Origin: Rhea pennata
Lineage: Eukaryota > Chordata > Aves > Rheiformes > Rheidae
Length of the DNA: 64,000 nt
NCBI RefSeq assembly: GCF_028389875.1
Contig: NC_084676.1
Span: 9,858,001 to 9,922,000, forward strand
Reading direction: 5' to 3'
Shown here: one piece after another, positions 55,013-64,000 of the stretch
Layout: the number at the start of each line of letters is the position of its first letter
Numbering within the stretch: the first letter of the stretch is position 1
Program-made: the position numbers and the translations under genes
The notes under the pieces: model-generated
Told to the model about the DNA's origin: nothing
What the model saw: the letters and a program-made list of their open reading frames with translations, nothing else
Database searches by the model: none

Positions 55013-55100
55013 GGCCCCGCCGGGGGGCAGAGGTCACCGCGCTGACCCGGAAGCGATGTCGGGGAGAGAGCCGTTTTCTGGGCAGAAACCAGCGTTTCCG
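55013..55100 (-). promoter_or_regulatory. RPS14 core promoter, TATA-less with ETS-like site
   Basis: No TATA box is present 25-35 bases before the inferred start. On the minus strand the segment GCTTCCGGGT (plus-strand ACCCGGAAGC, 55046-55055) is a good ETS/GABP-type site about 35-45 bases upstream of the TOP tract, an arrangement common in vertebrate ribosomal protein genes. The segment lies inside a CpG island. Its function is inferred from position and motif only. Confidence 0.6.
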
Positions 55101-55200
55101 TTATTAGAAGGGCAGAAATCGATCTTGCTCCCCCCAGCACCGCACCGCCACGATTAAAACAACGAATAACCGTCACAAATAAAACTCAGAGCAGCCCTCC

Positions 55201-55370
55201 CCAAGATGGCGACGCTCGCCTCCCGCAGAGTCCCCTTCCCAAGATGGCGGCGCTCGCCGCCCGCCTCGGCGGCCCCTCCCCAAGATGGCGGCGCCGGCCG
55301 GCCTCGCTTTCTCCTTCCCAAGATGGCGGTGGCGGGGGGTGCCGCTGGGCCTTGAGGGAGATGGCGGTGG
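55201..55370 (+). repeat. Array of five ATGGCG (YY1-type) boxes, 38-41 base spacing
   Basis: The box CCAAGATGGCG occurs at 55201, 55239, 55280 and 55318, with a variant GGAGATGGCGG at 55357. The AAGATGG/GAGATGG cores start at 55203, 55241, 55282, 55320 and 55358, so successive spacings are 38, 41, 38 and 38. The first three units also share flanking text (GCTCGCC, CCCCTTCC or CCCCTCCC), which shows local tandem duplication. AAGATGGCGGC is the established binding consensus of YY1. The array lies about 190-350 bases upstream of the RPS14 start, with all boxes in one orientation. Confidence 0.85.
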
Positions 55371-55760
55371 AGGCGCTGCCCTGAGGGGGCGGCTCTCTCG
55401 CAGGCAGAGGCTGCGGCCCTGCGGTCTCCTCTCCGCAGGGTGCCGAGCAGAGGCGTTGCATGTGGGGCTGTGGCATGGCCTCCTGCCGCGTGGGGGGCAC
55501 GTGGCTTCCCACGAGCTCCGCGTGTCTGGAGGCTGGAGCGGGCTTCGTCCTATGGCCCACTCGCATCCTGGCCATGGCCGTGGCTGTGGCCGCAGAGCAG
55601 CCGCAGCTTTTGAACGCGCACCTTGTGCTTTAACCCAATTCTTCCTTCTGCGGCGCGGGCCTGAAGCAGGAGCTGCTCCGGGGGGTTGTGTCAGCGTCAG
55701 TCGGGCTTCGTGCGTGCACGGCGGTTTCGCAGTTTGGATTATGCTAATGTAGCTTGCGTG

Positions 55761-58700
55761 GCAAGTGCCCCCGGTGTAAAATGCTTATACCAGCGTAGCT
55801 TATTCCAGTTCAGTGAAGCAAGATAAATGAGACTGGGAGAAAGCACTTAATTCTGGTGTAACTGCACCTGCCCTGGGGCTTTCCTCGGCATCCTTGTGTC
55901 TGCTCCCGGCCGAGCAGCTACAGTCAGCCCTCGCCGGAGGCGAAGCGGGCGTCAGTCCCAGGAGGGCCCTGGGCAGAGGCTAAGCACAGGCTGCTCCCTG
56001 CTCTGCTGTCGGCTGGCTGAACGCAACGAGGTCTCCCCCATGTTATGGGGATTCACGCAGCTGCCCACGCTGCTTGCCTGTGAAGTAAGTTCAGACAGAA
56101 GCCTTTGCTCCCATCCGCTAGAAACGTTCCAAGTCCTTCTGCGGGAAGCGTCCTTTCTCCCTCCTCACCACAATCCCATCCACCACAGTGCAAGCAGGCA
56201 CCAAGCCTCCCGCAAGGGGTAACCTTGTCCTTACTGAGACCAAGAAAGTCTTACACTACACAAGAACAAGCTTCAAGTGCAGAGTGCAAGACTCTGCTTT
56301 GCTCTTAACCCATAGCACCATCAGGTAACTCCGAGCTATTGACAACACGTGGTCTAAGCTTAATGTCTTCTTCCAGGAGAAAGGCTACCACTCAATCCAA
56401 GGCTGTCAGTTAAGACCTTAAAGCCCAAGCTTAATGTGCAGTGACCTTGCCTGACCCATTAAAGAAAACCAAACAAGAGACTCTCTACAGCCAAGATCTC
56501 TATTGACATCTTAGTCTCTCAATGCCTTTCTTCAGCTCTCTGATCCCAGGAGAATCATAGTCAAGGCTTACCTGCTAATGTAGCCCAGCTGTACATGTTT
56601 CTTTTTGTTAAGAATTTTCTACAGAAATCAGATAGGTTTCTAATAGTGTTAATAGGTGCCTTACTCCCTTCTCCAAGGGCCAGCTACACAACACTTCTAT
56701 CGTTCTTGCAGAAAACGTGTCGGTGTAAGAGTATGAGGAGGTCCTCAGGAATTTTACCCACAAGGCAGTGCACATATAGATTTTAATATTTTTAAGTCTT
56801 TGGAACATGTTGTCTTAAGGAACCAATGGGAGAGATTTTAATACACATAATTCTCTGTTGGGAAGTCAGAAGGCTGATGTAAGTGGCACAGACTTTGTAG
56901 CTGTGAATGATGGTGTAGGGACTCCCTCCTTGAAAAATTGTCGGGGAGAATTGTTCCACCTCTACAGCAAATAGAATGTAAATTTGTGAAGTTTTACATT
57001 CATGCCATCCAGCAAGTGAATATTTTCTGTTTCCAACTGATTTAAATAGGACTCAGGAAAGAAAAGATAGCAAACATCAAAGAAGACCTTTGAACACAGG
57101 CAGACTGAACCTGACGAAATAGCACCTGCAATATTCCTCCTAGGCCTGATCCTGCTGTTTCCACCTTCCTCCTTTCTAATCTGCCTGTTTCTGAATGCTT
57201 CCTCCATGGTGTTGGCTGCCTCTGTTGCTAAGCCCTAGTGGAACCAAAGACTGCTCAGAGCCATGCAGGACTGGGTCACAGGTAGCAAACCTGGAGCCCA
57301 CTCCGATGCCTGAGGTTGGCACAGAGCCTTTTTGACGGTGCATATGCAGGGAAGGCTGACAAGCATTCGGATCTGCAGCCAGGAGCTGGTTGAAACACAG
57401 GGGCAGAGAAGAAGCAGGTGGTTAGAGATGCAGTATTAGGGAGGCTGCTTGTAGTCTTCCCACTGGAGGGACTGCACAGTCCAAAGGCCTGAAAACACTT
57501 CTATGGGGAAGACCCAATGCCTCTGCTTGAATGAGAGTATTCACTGCTTGTCCACGGGAAACTTTTGAACCCCCTCCAGTGCCTGGTACTTTTTTGTCCT
57601 CAGGAAACACTGGCATGAAAAGAGGTTGGGGAGTTTGTCTTCTGCCAAATCCCTCATATAGCACAGCCTTCTGCTTCTGATGCTCCTGCTAACTGGTACC
57701 CAAAAGGGCTGGAGGAAAAAAAAAACATCAAGTCTAGAGTGATGGGAAGTGATGGAATGAAGGTGTGTCTCTTTGCATCACAGGACAGGAGAGGTAGGCT
57801 TCAGCTTAATTCATGTGCTCAGACACTGTGTTGTGGGAGACAGAGAGGGCTCTTAGACAGAAAACTTCCGGGCTGCAGGACAGTGTCGGACTATGAAAGG
57901 AAAGACAGAAGGGGTTGTGGGCAAAATCATTACAGCAAAGCCTCGGGGAGACCTGGCACTGGAATCTCATCAGTCAGGAAAGCTGAGCAGCTCTGGGACA
58001 GTGCATTTTTGGGGGGAGTTTCCACGAGGGGGAGCTTCCTGCAAGGCTACCTTCTTCGGGGCATCTTTTCCCTTCTCAGGCCAAGCATCCAAGTTCCCTC
58101 CAGGAGGCAGCTCTCTCAGCTGTGATCAGGAGAAGGTGTTTAATTCATGAGGTCTCCCCGCTCTCTGGCACCTCACTGAGCTGTGCTTCATCCCTAGGAA
58201 AGTCTTCTGTGCTCCAAACACCAAGATAACACCCACCTTGACCCCATGGGCTACCCTTGCTGCTCCTCTCTTCACTAGCAGTTTGCTGTTGCATCAGGGA
58301 TCCTCCTCTTTAGATATTGAATGAGGCTCTTAAAATATGCATTGATGGGATTGCTGTAATTCCAGCTGTGGGCTCCAACGACACTAGCCATGGCCTGATT
58401 TGAATGAAGGGCAGAAAGAAGGGGCTCATGGCCTGGGAAAGGCCTCTCTTTTACCTGCCTGCCCTTTTTCTGCCTTCTACTCTAGCCTATGTGTTAAGGG
58501 CACTCTCCTGCACCCTATTTTGCTCAGATTTGAGGGGCACTGATATGAGGGGGTGAATTTCCTTCTCTCCCCACTCCACATTTCACTACCTTGAGAATTT
58601 TTATCTCTCCCTTTGGCCCTTTCTCCCCCTTCCTCAGCATCCAGGGTCCTGTGGGGATGATGGTAGTTTCCAATAGCAGCAGGTAAGTGTTGCAGAGGTC

Positions 58701-61549
58701 AGCCAGCATCAGGCTGCAGGCAGCCCCATGTGCCGTGGTGTTCATGGCTGTGGGTGGCCTGTCTGAGAAAGAGCCGTGAAGGTGAAGGGTGCACAGGGAG
58801 CAGGACTGGGAACCAGGCTGGATGGATTTCTCCAAGGGCAGGGGGGAGGGCTGAAAAGAGGAAACGTGTGCAGGGGAGGCAGAGCAGAGCAGGCTGGAAA
58901 GATCCTCCATGAGGCTCATACCAGCCTACAGATATTTTTGTGGAATAGATACAACCCAGAGGCAAGGAAATGGACAAGCCTCATCTTTGAGGTAGCGAAC
59001 TGAGATAATCAGGGCTCCAGATGGGCTTCTATGAAAAAAAACAAAAAAAGTTCAAAATCTAATGCTGCCCACAGCAGCTGGGAGGCAGCTTGCACCAAGT
59101 CCTTCAAGGTACTGTGTGGGCTGAGTGGTTTCTTCCATTCTGAGTCTGGAAACTCCTTCTCTTTCTCTTTGCTGCAGGCCTTGCACTAACCCTGGTGGGT
59201 TGAAAAGGGAACTGCCTGCTCTGCAAAACACTCCCAGGGCCTAAACACCAGCCATGAGCAGACCTTTCTAGCTGCCAAGGACAGCGCTGTGGACCTTCTC
59301 ATTGTTGCTGCACAGCCAAGTCCCAGGCTGGGATGAGTGATGAGAAAGGCACCCGGTAGTGGCTGGAAGGAATGTGTCCTCTGGCCTGGCTGGGAAGGAT
59401 GCTCAGGCCACGGTGAGGTCAGTGCCAGAGACAATGTGTGTTTACATCAAGAAATCCCCCAGATCTCGCTCTTAATGGGTAATTAAAATTCCAGCTGCTC
59501 CTTGGTAATAGCCTCTCTAGCCCATGGGAAAGCCACAGACAGTGACGCTGCAGGAGGAATTCAGAACTCAGCCGGTGACTAAACAAAAAGGGAGCCCGAG
59601 AGCCAACACAAATAGAAATGTTGCCCTCGACCTGTTATCCTGTCCAGTCTTGGCCCCGATGTAAACCCGTCCTGGCTGGGATTGGGTCAGTGGGAAGCCA
59701 TGGCCTGACCTGTGAAACCCCCGGCTCAGGGCTCTCGGCAGGCAGGAAGTTTTGGCACTTGAAAATCATTATTTTTTCCGTGGCTGTGTTTGGTTCCCAC
59801 GAGCCACTCACTAAACGCCACCACCAGACCGGCAGCCTCACTGGTGGTCTCAAAGCAGAGACCAGACCTGAAAGAGGCCAAAGCTATTCCTGGAGGCTGA
59901 ACTCTTGCTCTTTGCCTGGAACAGAGCAGAGGTCTGAACTTGGGGCTCTCACAGTGCTGATAGGCAACAGCTTCAGGCTGCAGGCCCCTCAGAATGGCAG
60001 CTTTTCTCCCTCTTTAATAACACTGATAAAGAGAAATTCAGGACTCTGAATGCAACTATTCATAGGTAAAAAGAAAAAAAACCTAAGTTTTTCCATTTGC
60101 TTTTAAGGCTATTGTCATTCTTAATTTTAGAAATGCAGTTTGTGCACACACACATGCAAAATGATGTGTCAGATCAAGAAGATTTAAAAAGAAATCTCTA
60201 ACGTTGAAGCTAAAGCACTTAAGGAATTGGCAGAGACTTCAAGAGCCAGTTTCTGGTCCTAATGAACTCAGTGGAAATGCTGCCATTGACTTCAATGGGA
60301 TCATAATTTGGCTCTAACTCAGAAGGAAACTGAAGGTGTTGATTAATAAATTGGAGACAATGCTGGAGAAAACTGCTAAACTTCTTTTCAAAAGATGTGC
60401 TGAAGAAGAGCCTGGAAGTCAAATTATGCAGGAAAAGAACTGGCTGCCTTTGTATTTGCAAACACAAAAAGGAAAAAAGCTACCTGTAAATTCATGTAAA
60501 ATGCTAAACTGGTATTAATAAATATAAATGTCTTCCTGAAAAAAATTGTTTCCAGCGGGTAGGTCATTCTTTAAAAAAAATGTATTTGCAAATGCCAAAC
60601 CAAGTGTTCAACAAATTCCTTTTTCTCAAAAGTAACTAGTCAGCGGAAAACTTTACCACTGGAGATTGTGAATTCACTGGAGATTGTCCCCAGAGTTTTG
60701 CATGTGTATTTTTATTACTCATTGTTGGCTTTTTGCATGGCAATTTGTACATGACTGTCCTCTACTAAAATTCTGACAAAGGTTAGCACTGCCTCAGTTA
60801 AGCTATTCGTACTGCGGATACATTTTCAGGCTGAGTCTACTAATCATTTAAGGCTGAAAAAAATCCCTCAATATACTTTACAGCAGTTGAAGGTTGAAAA
60901 ACTTCCTGTTTGTCCCTTTATGGTTTCCAAGCTTTCAAGTTACTTGGGCTTAGGCAAGATATTCAAAGATTTTTGGAAAAAAGATGTCTGAGGGAAGTGA
61001 AATGTTTAAGGATAGGAAGTATTTGACTTCTGTGAATGCTTTGGAGTGCGTTAGTAAATGTGTAGTCGTAATGTAATTGACTGCAGGTCTTCGGTTCTCC
61101 TTCACTGTTACTTTTCTTTTCTTTTTTTCTTTTTGTCCATCTGCTTGTTTCATTTATTAAAATTGCTTTCTTGCCCCCTGTTCCGAGGGAAGCTCTCCCA
61201 GGGTACCGTGCCAAAGCCAAATTCCAAACAGATCTGCCGCCACACCTCATCCCATGGGCTGAACGCGAACCCCCGCGGGGTCTCCGCGCCTCGCTGGGTA
61301 ACGCGCCGCAGACCTCGGCTGGGACCGCCCCACCGATGCGGCACCGGCAGCTCCTGTCGTGCCTTGGGACGGGTGTCGGGGATCTCAGAGAAGGTGTTTT
61401 ATTCCCAGTGTGGCTTTGAAATGCCTCGGCAAGGCATCCGCGGTCACACAGAAGCAGGTCCAAGCCCAAGGCGGGAGCTCAGAGCCTTGGGCGTGGGTGA
61501 GGATCTCGCAGCGGTTCCCTCCGCTGTCTGGCCTTGTTCCTCCGTCTCT
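55761..61549. other. Intergenic DNA between RPS14 and the putative NDST1 island
   Basis: No coding exon is recognised. The text GCCATTGACTTCAATGGGAT at about 60282-60301 is of a kind common in old interspersed repeats of reptiles and birds, so a decayed repeat probably covers about 60230-60340. Frames up to about 143 codons (59618-60049) show no known motif. Confidence 0.5.
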
Positions 61550-62189
61550 GAACGAGCTCGTCTCGTCTCAGGTGTCTCCGCTCGGCCCCGGCGGCCGCGC
61601 GGCCCTGGGCCCCTCCGGAGCCGGTGCGCTGCCGCGCGTGCTGCTGCCCCGCGAGGGACGAGCGCTGGTGGAGCGCACGCAGGCCTGGGACCTCCGAGCA
61701 CCTCCGAGCTGCGGGGGCGCTTCGAGACACGCCGCGGCGCCGCGGCTGCGGAGGAGCATGGGAGCGGCCTCAGCCTTAACTGGCTTCCAAAATCCGACAC
61801 GGAGCGCGCACACGGATGCGCCAGTTGCTGCGGGAGGCGTCAGCCTGACGCTGCAGCGGCAGCCCGCCGCGCTGCCGGCCGGGCCCTTCAGGGCGCCCAT
61901 CGCTGCCCGCCGGGAGCAGCGGCGAGGGGCCCGCGGGCCCGCTACAAGGACAGGGCCCCGCGTCCCTGGCCCAGGAGCCGCAGGGAGGCCTTTCGGCGGG
62001 AGGCGGTCGCGGCACGCGAGATAGCCCCCGCCCCGACACGGCAGAGAACGAAATGCCTCCTTCCCCGCGAGGCGGGGAGAGGTGAGGGGGAAAAGGCTGC
62101 GGCGCGGCGGACCCCGATCTGCTGCTCCAGGGCAGCCACGTGCGCCCCACCGAGCTGTGGAGGCCTCGGCTGTGGGGGCGGGAGGTGCG

Positions 62190-62352
62190 GTGCTGCCCGC
62201 CCCGCCGCCGGGGGGCGCGCTCTGCCGGGGGGGGGCGGTGCGGTGCGGTGCGGTGCTGCCCGCCCCGCCGCCGGGGGGCGCGCTCTGCCGGGGGGGGGCG
62301 GTGCGGTGCGGTGCGGTGCTGCCCGCCCCGCCGCCGGGGGGCGCGCTCCGCT
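62190..62352. repeat. 63-base tandem repeat, about 2.6 copies
   Basis: The phrase GTGCTGCCCGCCCCGCCGCC starts at 62190, 62253 and 62316, an exact 63-base period. Each copy also contains GGGGGGCGCGCTC; the first two copies end in a run of nine G followed by CGGTGCGGTGCGGTG. The third copy diverges after GCGCGCTCCG. Copies 1 and 2 are nearly identical, so the duplication is recent or kept homogeneous. Each unit carries a GC box (GCCCGCCCCGCC) and a G-run likely to form a quadruplex. Because 63 is a multiple of 3, the repeat also makes misleading repetitive open frames. Confidence 0.9.
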
Positions 62353-62399
62353 CGGGGCGGTGGGCGGGGCGCCGCGCGGGCGGGGGCGGTGCCAGGCCG

Positions 62400-62640
62400 C
62401 GGCCGGCGGGGCGGGCCGAGCCGGGCCGGGCCGAGCCGAGCCGAGCCGGGCGGCGGTCTGGCGTTCCGGCGCGGAGGCGAGCCGGCACGGCGCGGCGCGG
62501 CGCGGCACGGCGCGGGGCATGCAGGTAGGGGCCGGGCCGGGGCGGCGCGGCGCGGCGCGGCGCGGCGCGGGGCCGGGGCCGGGGCCGGGGCCGGGGCCGG
62601 CGCGGGGCCGCGCAGACAAAGGGCGGCGGGGCAGCGCGGC
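62400..62640. repeat. Short GC-only tandem repeats (GAGCC, GGCGC, GGCCGG units)
   Basis: The stretch contains runs of CCGAG/CCGGG (about 62415-62450), CGGCG units (about 62490-62515 and 62540-62570) and GGCCGG units (about 62571-62600). The candidate splice donor GCAG|GTAGGG lies between them at 62524/62525. Such runs are expected to mutate by slippage and to be poorly sequenced. Confidence 0.8.
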
Positions 62641-63210
62641 CCGGCAGCCGCCGTGCCCCGGCCCGGCCTTGCCGCCGCCGCTGCTCTTTCCCTCCCTCCT
62701 CCGCCCGTGCGCGCCGGGCTGGGGGGCGCCCGCCTCGCCACGGCTGCGGGGGTCGCACGGCCCGGCCCGGCCCGGCCCGCCGAGCAGGCCCCGGCGCGGG
62801 GCAGCGCCCGCCGCTCCCGCGCCTCGGCGCGGCCCGGCCGCCACACGCGGGGCCGCCGCGGGCTGCTGCCGCCGCGCCGGCCCTGGAGGGCGCGGGGCCG
62901 CCGCGGGGCCGGGCGGCTGATGCCCGGGCAGCGGGGCCGCGGGCTGCAGGCGCCCTGCCGCCGCCGGGACGCGCAGGGCTCCGCGCCGGAGCGTCGCGCC
63001 CGCGCCGCCTTCCCGGGCGCCCGCGGGGACCGAGTCGCCCGCGAGCGGACGCGCCGCGGCCCCGCGCCCGGCCCGCAGCGGCATCGCTGTCCTGCCGGGG
63101 TGCTCTGCCCAGTCCCGGGCGAAGGCGCCCGCCGCCCTGGCGCGGGGTTTGGGCCGAGAGCTCACCGGAGGTTCTCCCGGGAGGTCCCGGGGTGTCCGGG
63201 GTGAGTCAGC

Positions 63211-64000
63211 TGCCTGCCAGAGGTGCTGATAGCAGCCGGCGGCCCATCGCCGCTGGAAGAGATGTTGGGGAGCTGTGGAGTGAGGAGGCAGCTCCGTGAG
63301 CCAGCCTGTGTTCTGGAGGGGGTTTGGGCTTTTTGTTCCGTGTTTTTGCTGCTTCCCAGCTCATGCTGCTTTACGAGGAGTAAGAAGATCATGAATCAAG
63401 CGATGCTAAGCGAGGCTTCCTTTCCCAAACCCACCACCCCCAGCAGCACAAAAAGGCCTTCAGCGAATCTTTCTTGGCTTCATCAAGCCTTAAATCCCTC
63501 AATATCTTTCCGTTCTTCCTTCCAGTGTGTTGTGCTGGGAGCTCTTTGAAGAGAAGAAAGAAGCAGTAAGTGTTAGGCAGGAATGAATATGAATGAGTCA
63601 ACTGCGCTGCTCCCTGGACACCAGGCTGTGAATGACTTGCCCTTTGCAATGGGCACTGCTGAAAAGCTCGGAGTAGAAGGTACAAACTGCTTCCGCAAAA
63701 GTCAGAGCAATGTGGTTGCAAAGGGCACAGGTTGTGAGGCCTAAAATGCCCCTGCTCTGGAGGAGCATAAATGGCATTAAATAAAAATAATAAAGGATTA
63801 AAGGGAATCAGAACAGTACAGCTGGGAACTGGTTTAACGTACCACTCTTCTCACATGGCATGGCATTGCCTTTCTGGCTGGAGTCTCCATAAAGCACCTT
63901 ATAGTCCCCTCTGGAAGAAATCCTACCATTAAGTCAGCTATGGGTGAATTCCTTGGACTTTAATGTGTATCTGGATGTTTTTTGTTGATTTTGTTGTTTT
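63211..64000. other. DNA downstream of the putative NDST1 island
   Basis: GC content falls quickly after the donor at 63200/63201. If that donor is used, this is NDST1 intron 1. I see no exon or repeat here. Confidence 0.4.

Larger units (their letters stand above)
54640..55760. promoter_or_regulatory. CpG island spanning the RPS14 start
   Basis: The sequence changes abruptly at about 54640 from AT-rich intron to very GC- and CpG-rich DNA. It stays so through exon 1 and the upstream region to about 55760. Roughly 330 bases of the island lie in intron 1 and about 750 lie upstream. Such islands usually mark constitutive, often bidirectional promoters. Long reading frames on both strands here are a by-product of the base composition. 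Confidence 0.85.
61550..63210 (+). promoter_or_regulatory. Dense CpG island, putative NDST1 promoter and first exon(s)
   Basis: Extremely CpG-rich DNA with many GC boxes (CCCGCCCC), a 63-base tandem repeat and short GC-only repeats. Two plus-strand donor sites fit consensus: GCAG|GTAGGG with the exon ending at 62524, and CGGG|GTGAGT with the exon ending at 63200. In human, NDST1 lies next to RPS14 on the side of its promoter and is transcribed divergently, starting with noncoding sequence. The island is therefore best explained as the NDST1 (heparan sulfate N-deacetylase/N-sulfotransferase 1) promoter. No NDST1 coding exon is visible, so gene identity rests on synteny alone. Large open frames on both strands (up to 620 codons) are compositional. 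Confidence 0.5.

Noticed and set aside
61058-62920. 620-codon plus-strand open frame
   Set aside because: It crosses an extreme CpG island; the translation is Ala/Arg/Gly/Pro low complexity with repeats caused by the 63-base tandem repeat. The opposite strand has equally long frames (about 400 codons).
61568-63165. Minus-strand frames of 356-407 codons
   Set aside because: Same compositional artefact. The repeated RAPRRRGGQHRT and RPPAAGRAAPHRT text is the 63-base repeat read in two frames.

Overview
The window is nuclear DNA of an amniote, most probably a bird. The evidence is a 3' end of a CR1 LINE with the usual avian wording (32474-32743), a second CR1 open-reading-frame fragment (47622-47990), an ancient MIR-type SINE (about 1425-1556), intron-containing genes, CpG islands and long gene-free stretches. 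There are no operons, ribosome binding sites, CRISPR arrays or bacterial mobile elements.

Only one protein-coding gene is certain: RPS14 (ribosomal protein uS11), on the minus strand. It has a noncoding first exon (about 54973-55012) and four coding exons (53484-53634, 52437-52598, 51703-51779, 50867-50934). Every splice site and phase can be read, and the exons give a complete 151-residue protein. Its promoter is TATA-less, with a terminal-oligopyrimidine (TOP) start and an ETS-like site. Beyond it lies an unusual array of five ATGGCG (YY1-type) boxes spaced 38-41 bases apart.

About 6.5-8 kb past the RPS14 start, a very dense CpG island (61550-63210) carries a 63-base tandem repeat and two good plus-strand splice donors. 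In human, NDST1 is the next gene on this side and is transcribed away from RPS14. The island is therefore best read as the NDST1 promoter and first noncoding exon(s); this is inference from gene order, because no NDST1 coding sequence is in the window.

Layout: 1-29.98 kb is GC-moderate to GC-rich DNA with two strong CpG islands (11620-13030 and 17620-19760) and no gene I can recognise. From 29.98 to about 54.5 kb the sequence becomes strikingly AT-rich. This part holds the CR1 pieces, a G-poor minisatellite at 48.0-48.8 kb and the body of RPS14. The CpG island at the RPS14 start (54640-55760) ends this segment. From 55.8 to 61.5 kb is ordinary noncoding DNA, followed by the putative NDST1 island.

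The most interesting observations are the YY1-box array upstream of RPS14, a perfect 22-base palindrome of T-box-like half sites at 25143-25164, a perfect 13-base-arm inverted repeat at 31321-31349, a well-formed isolated candidate exon in the AT-rich desert (43665-43754), and the G-free-strand minisatellite abutting a CR1 fragment.
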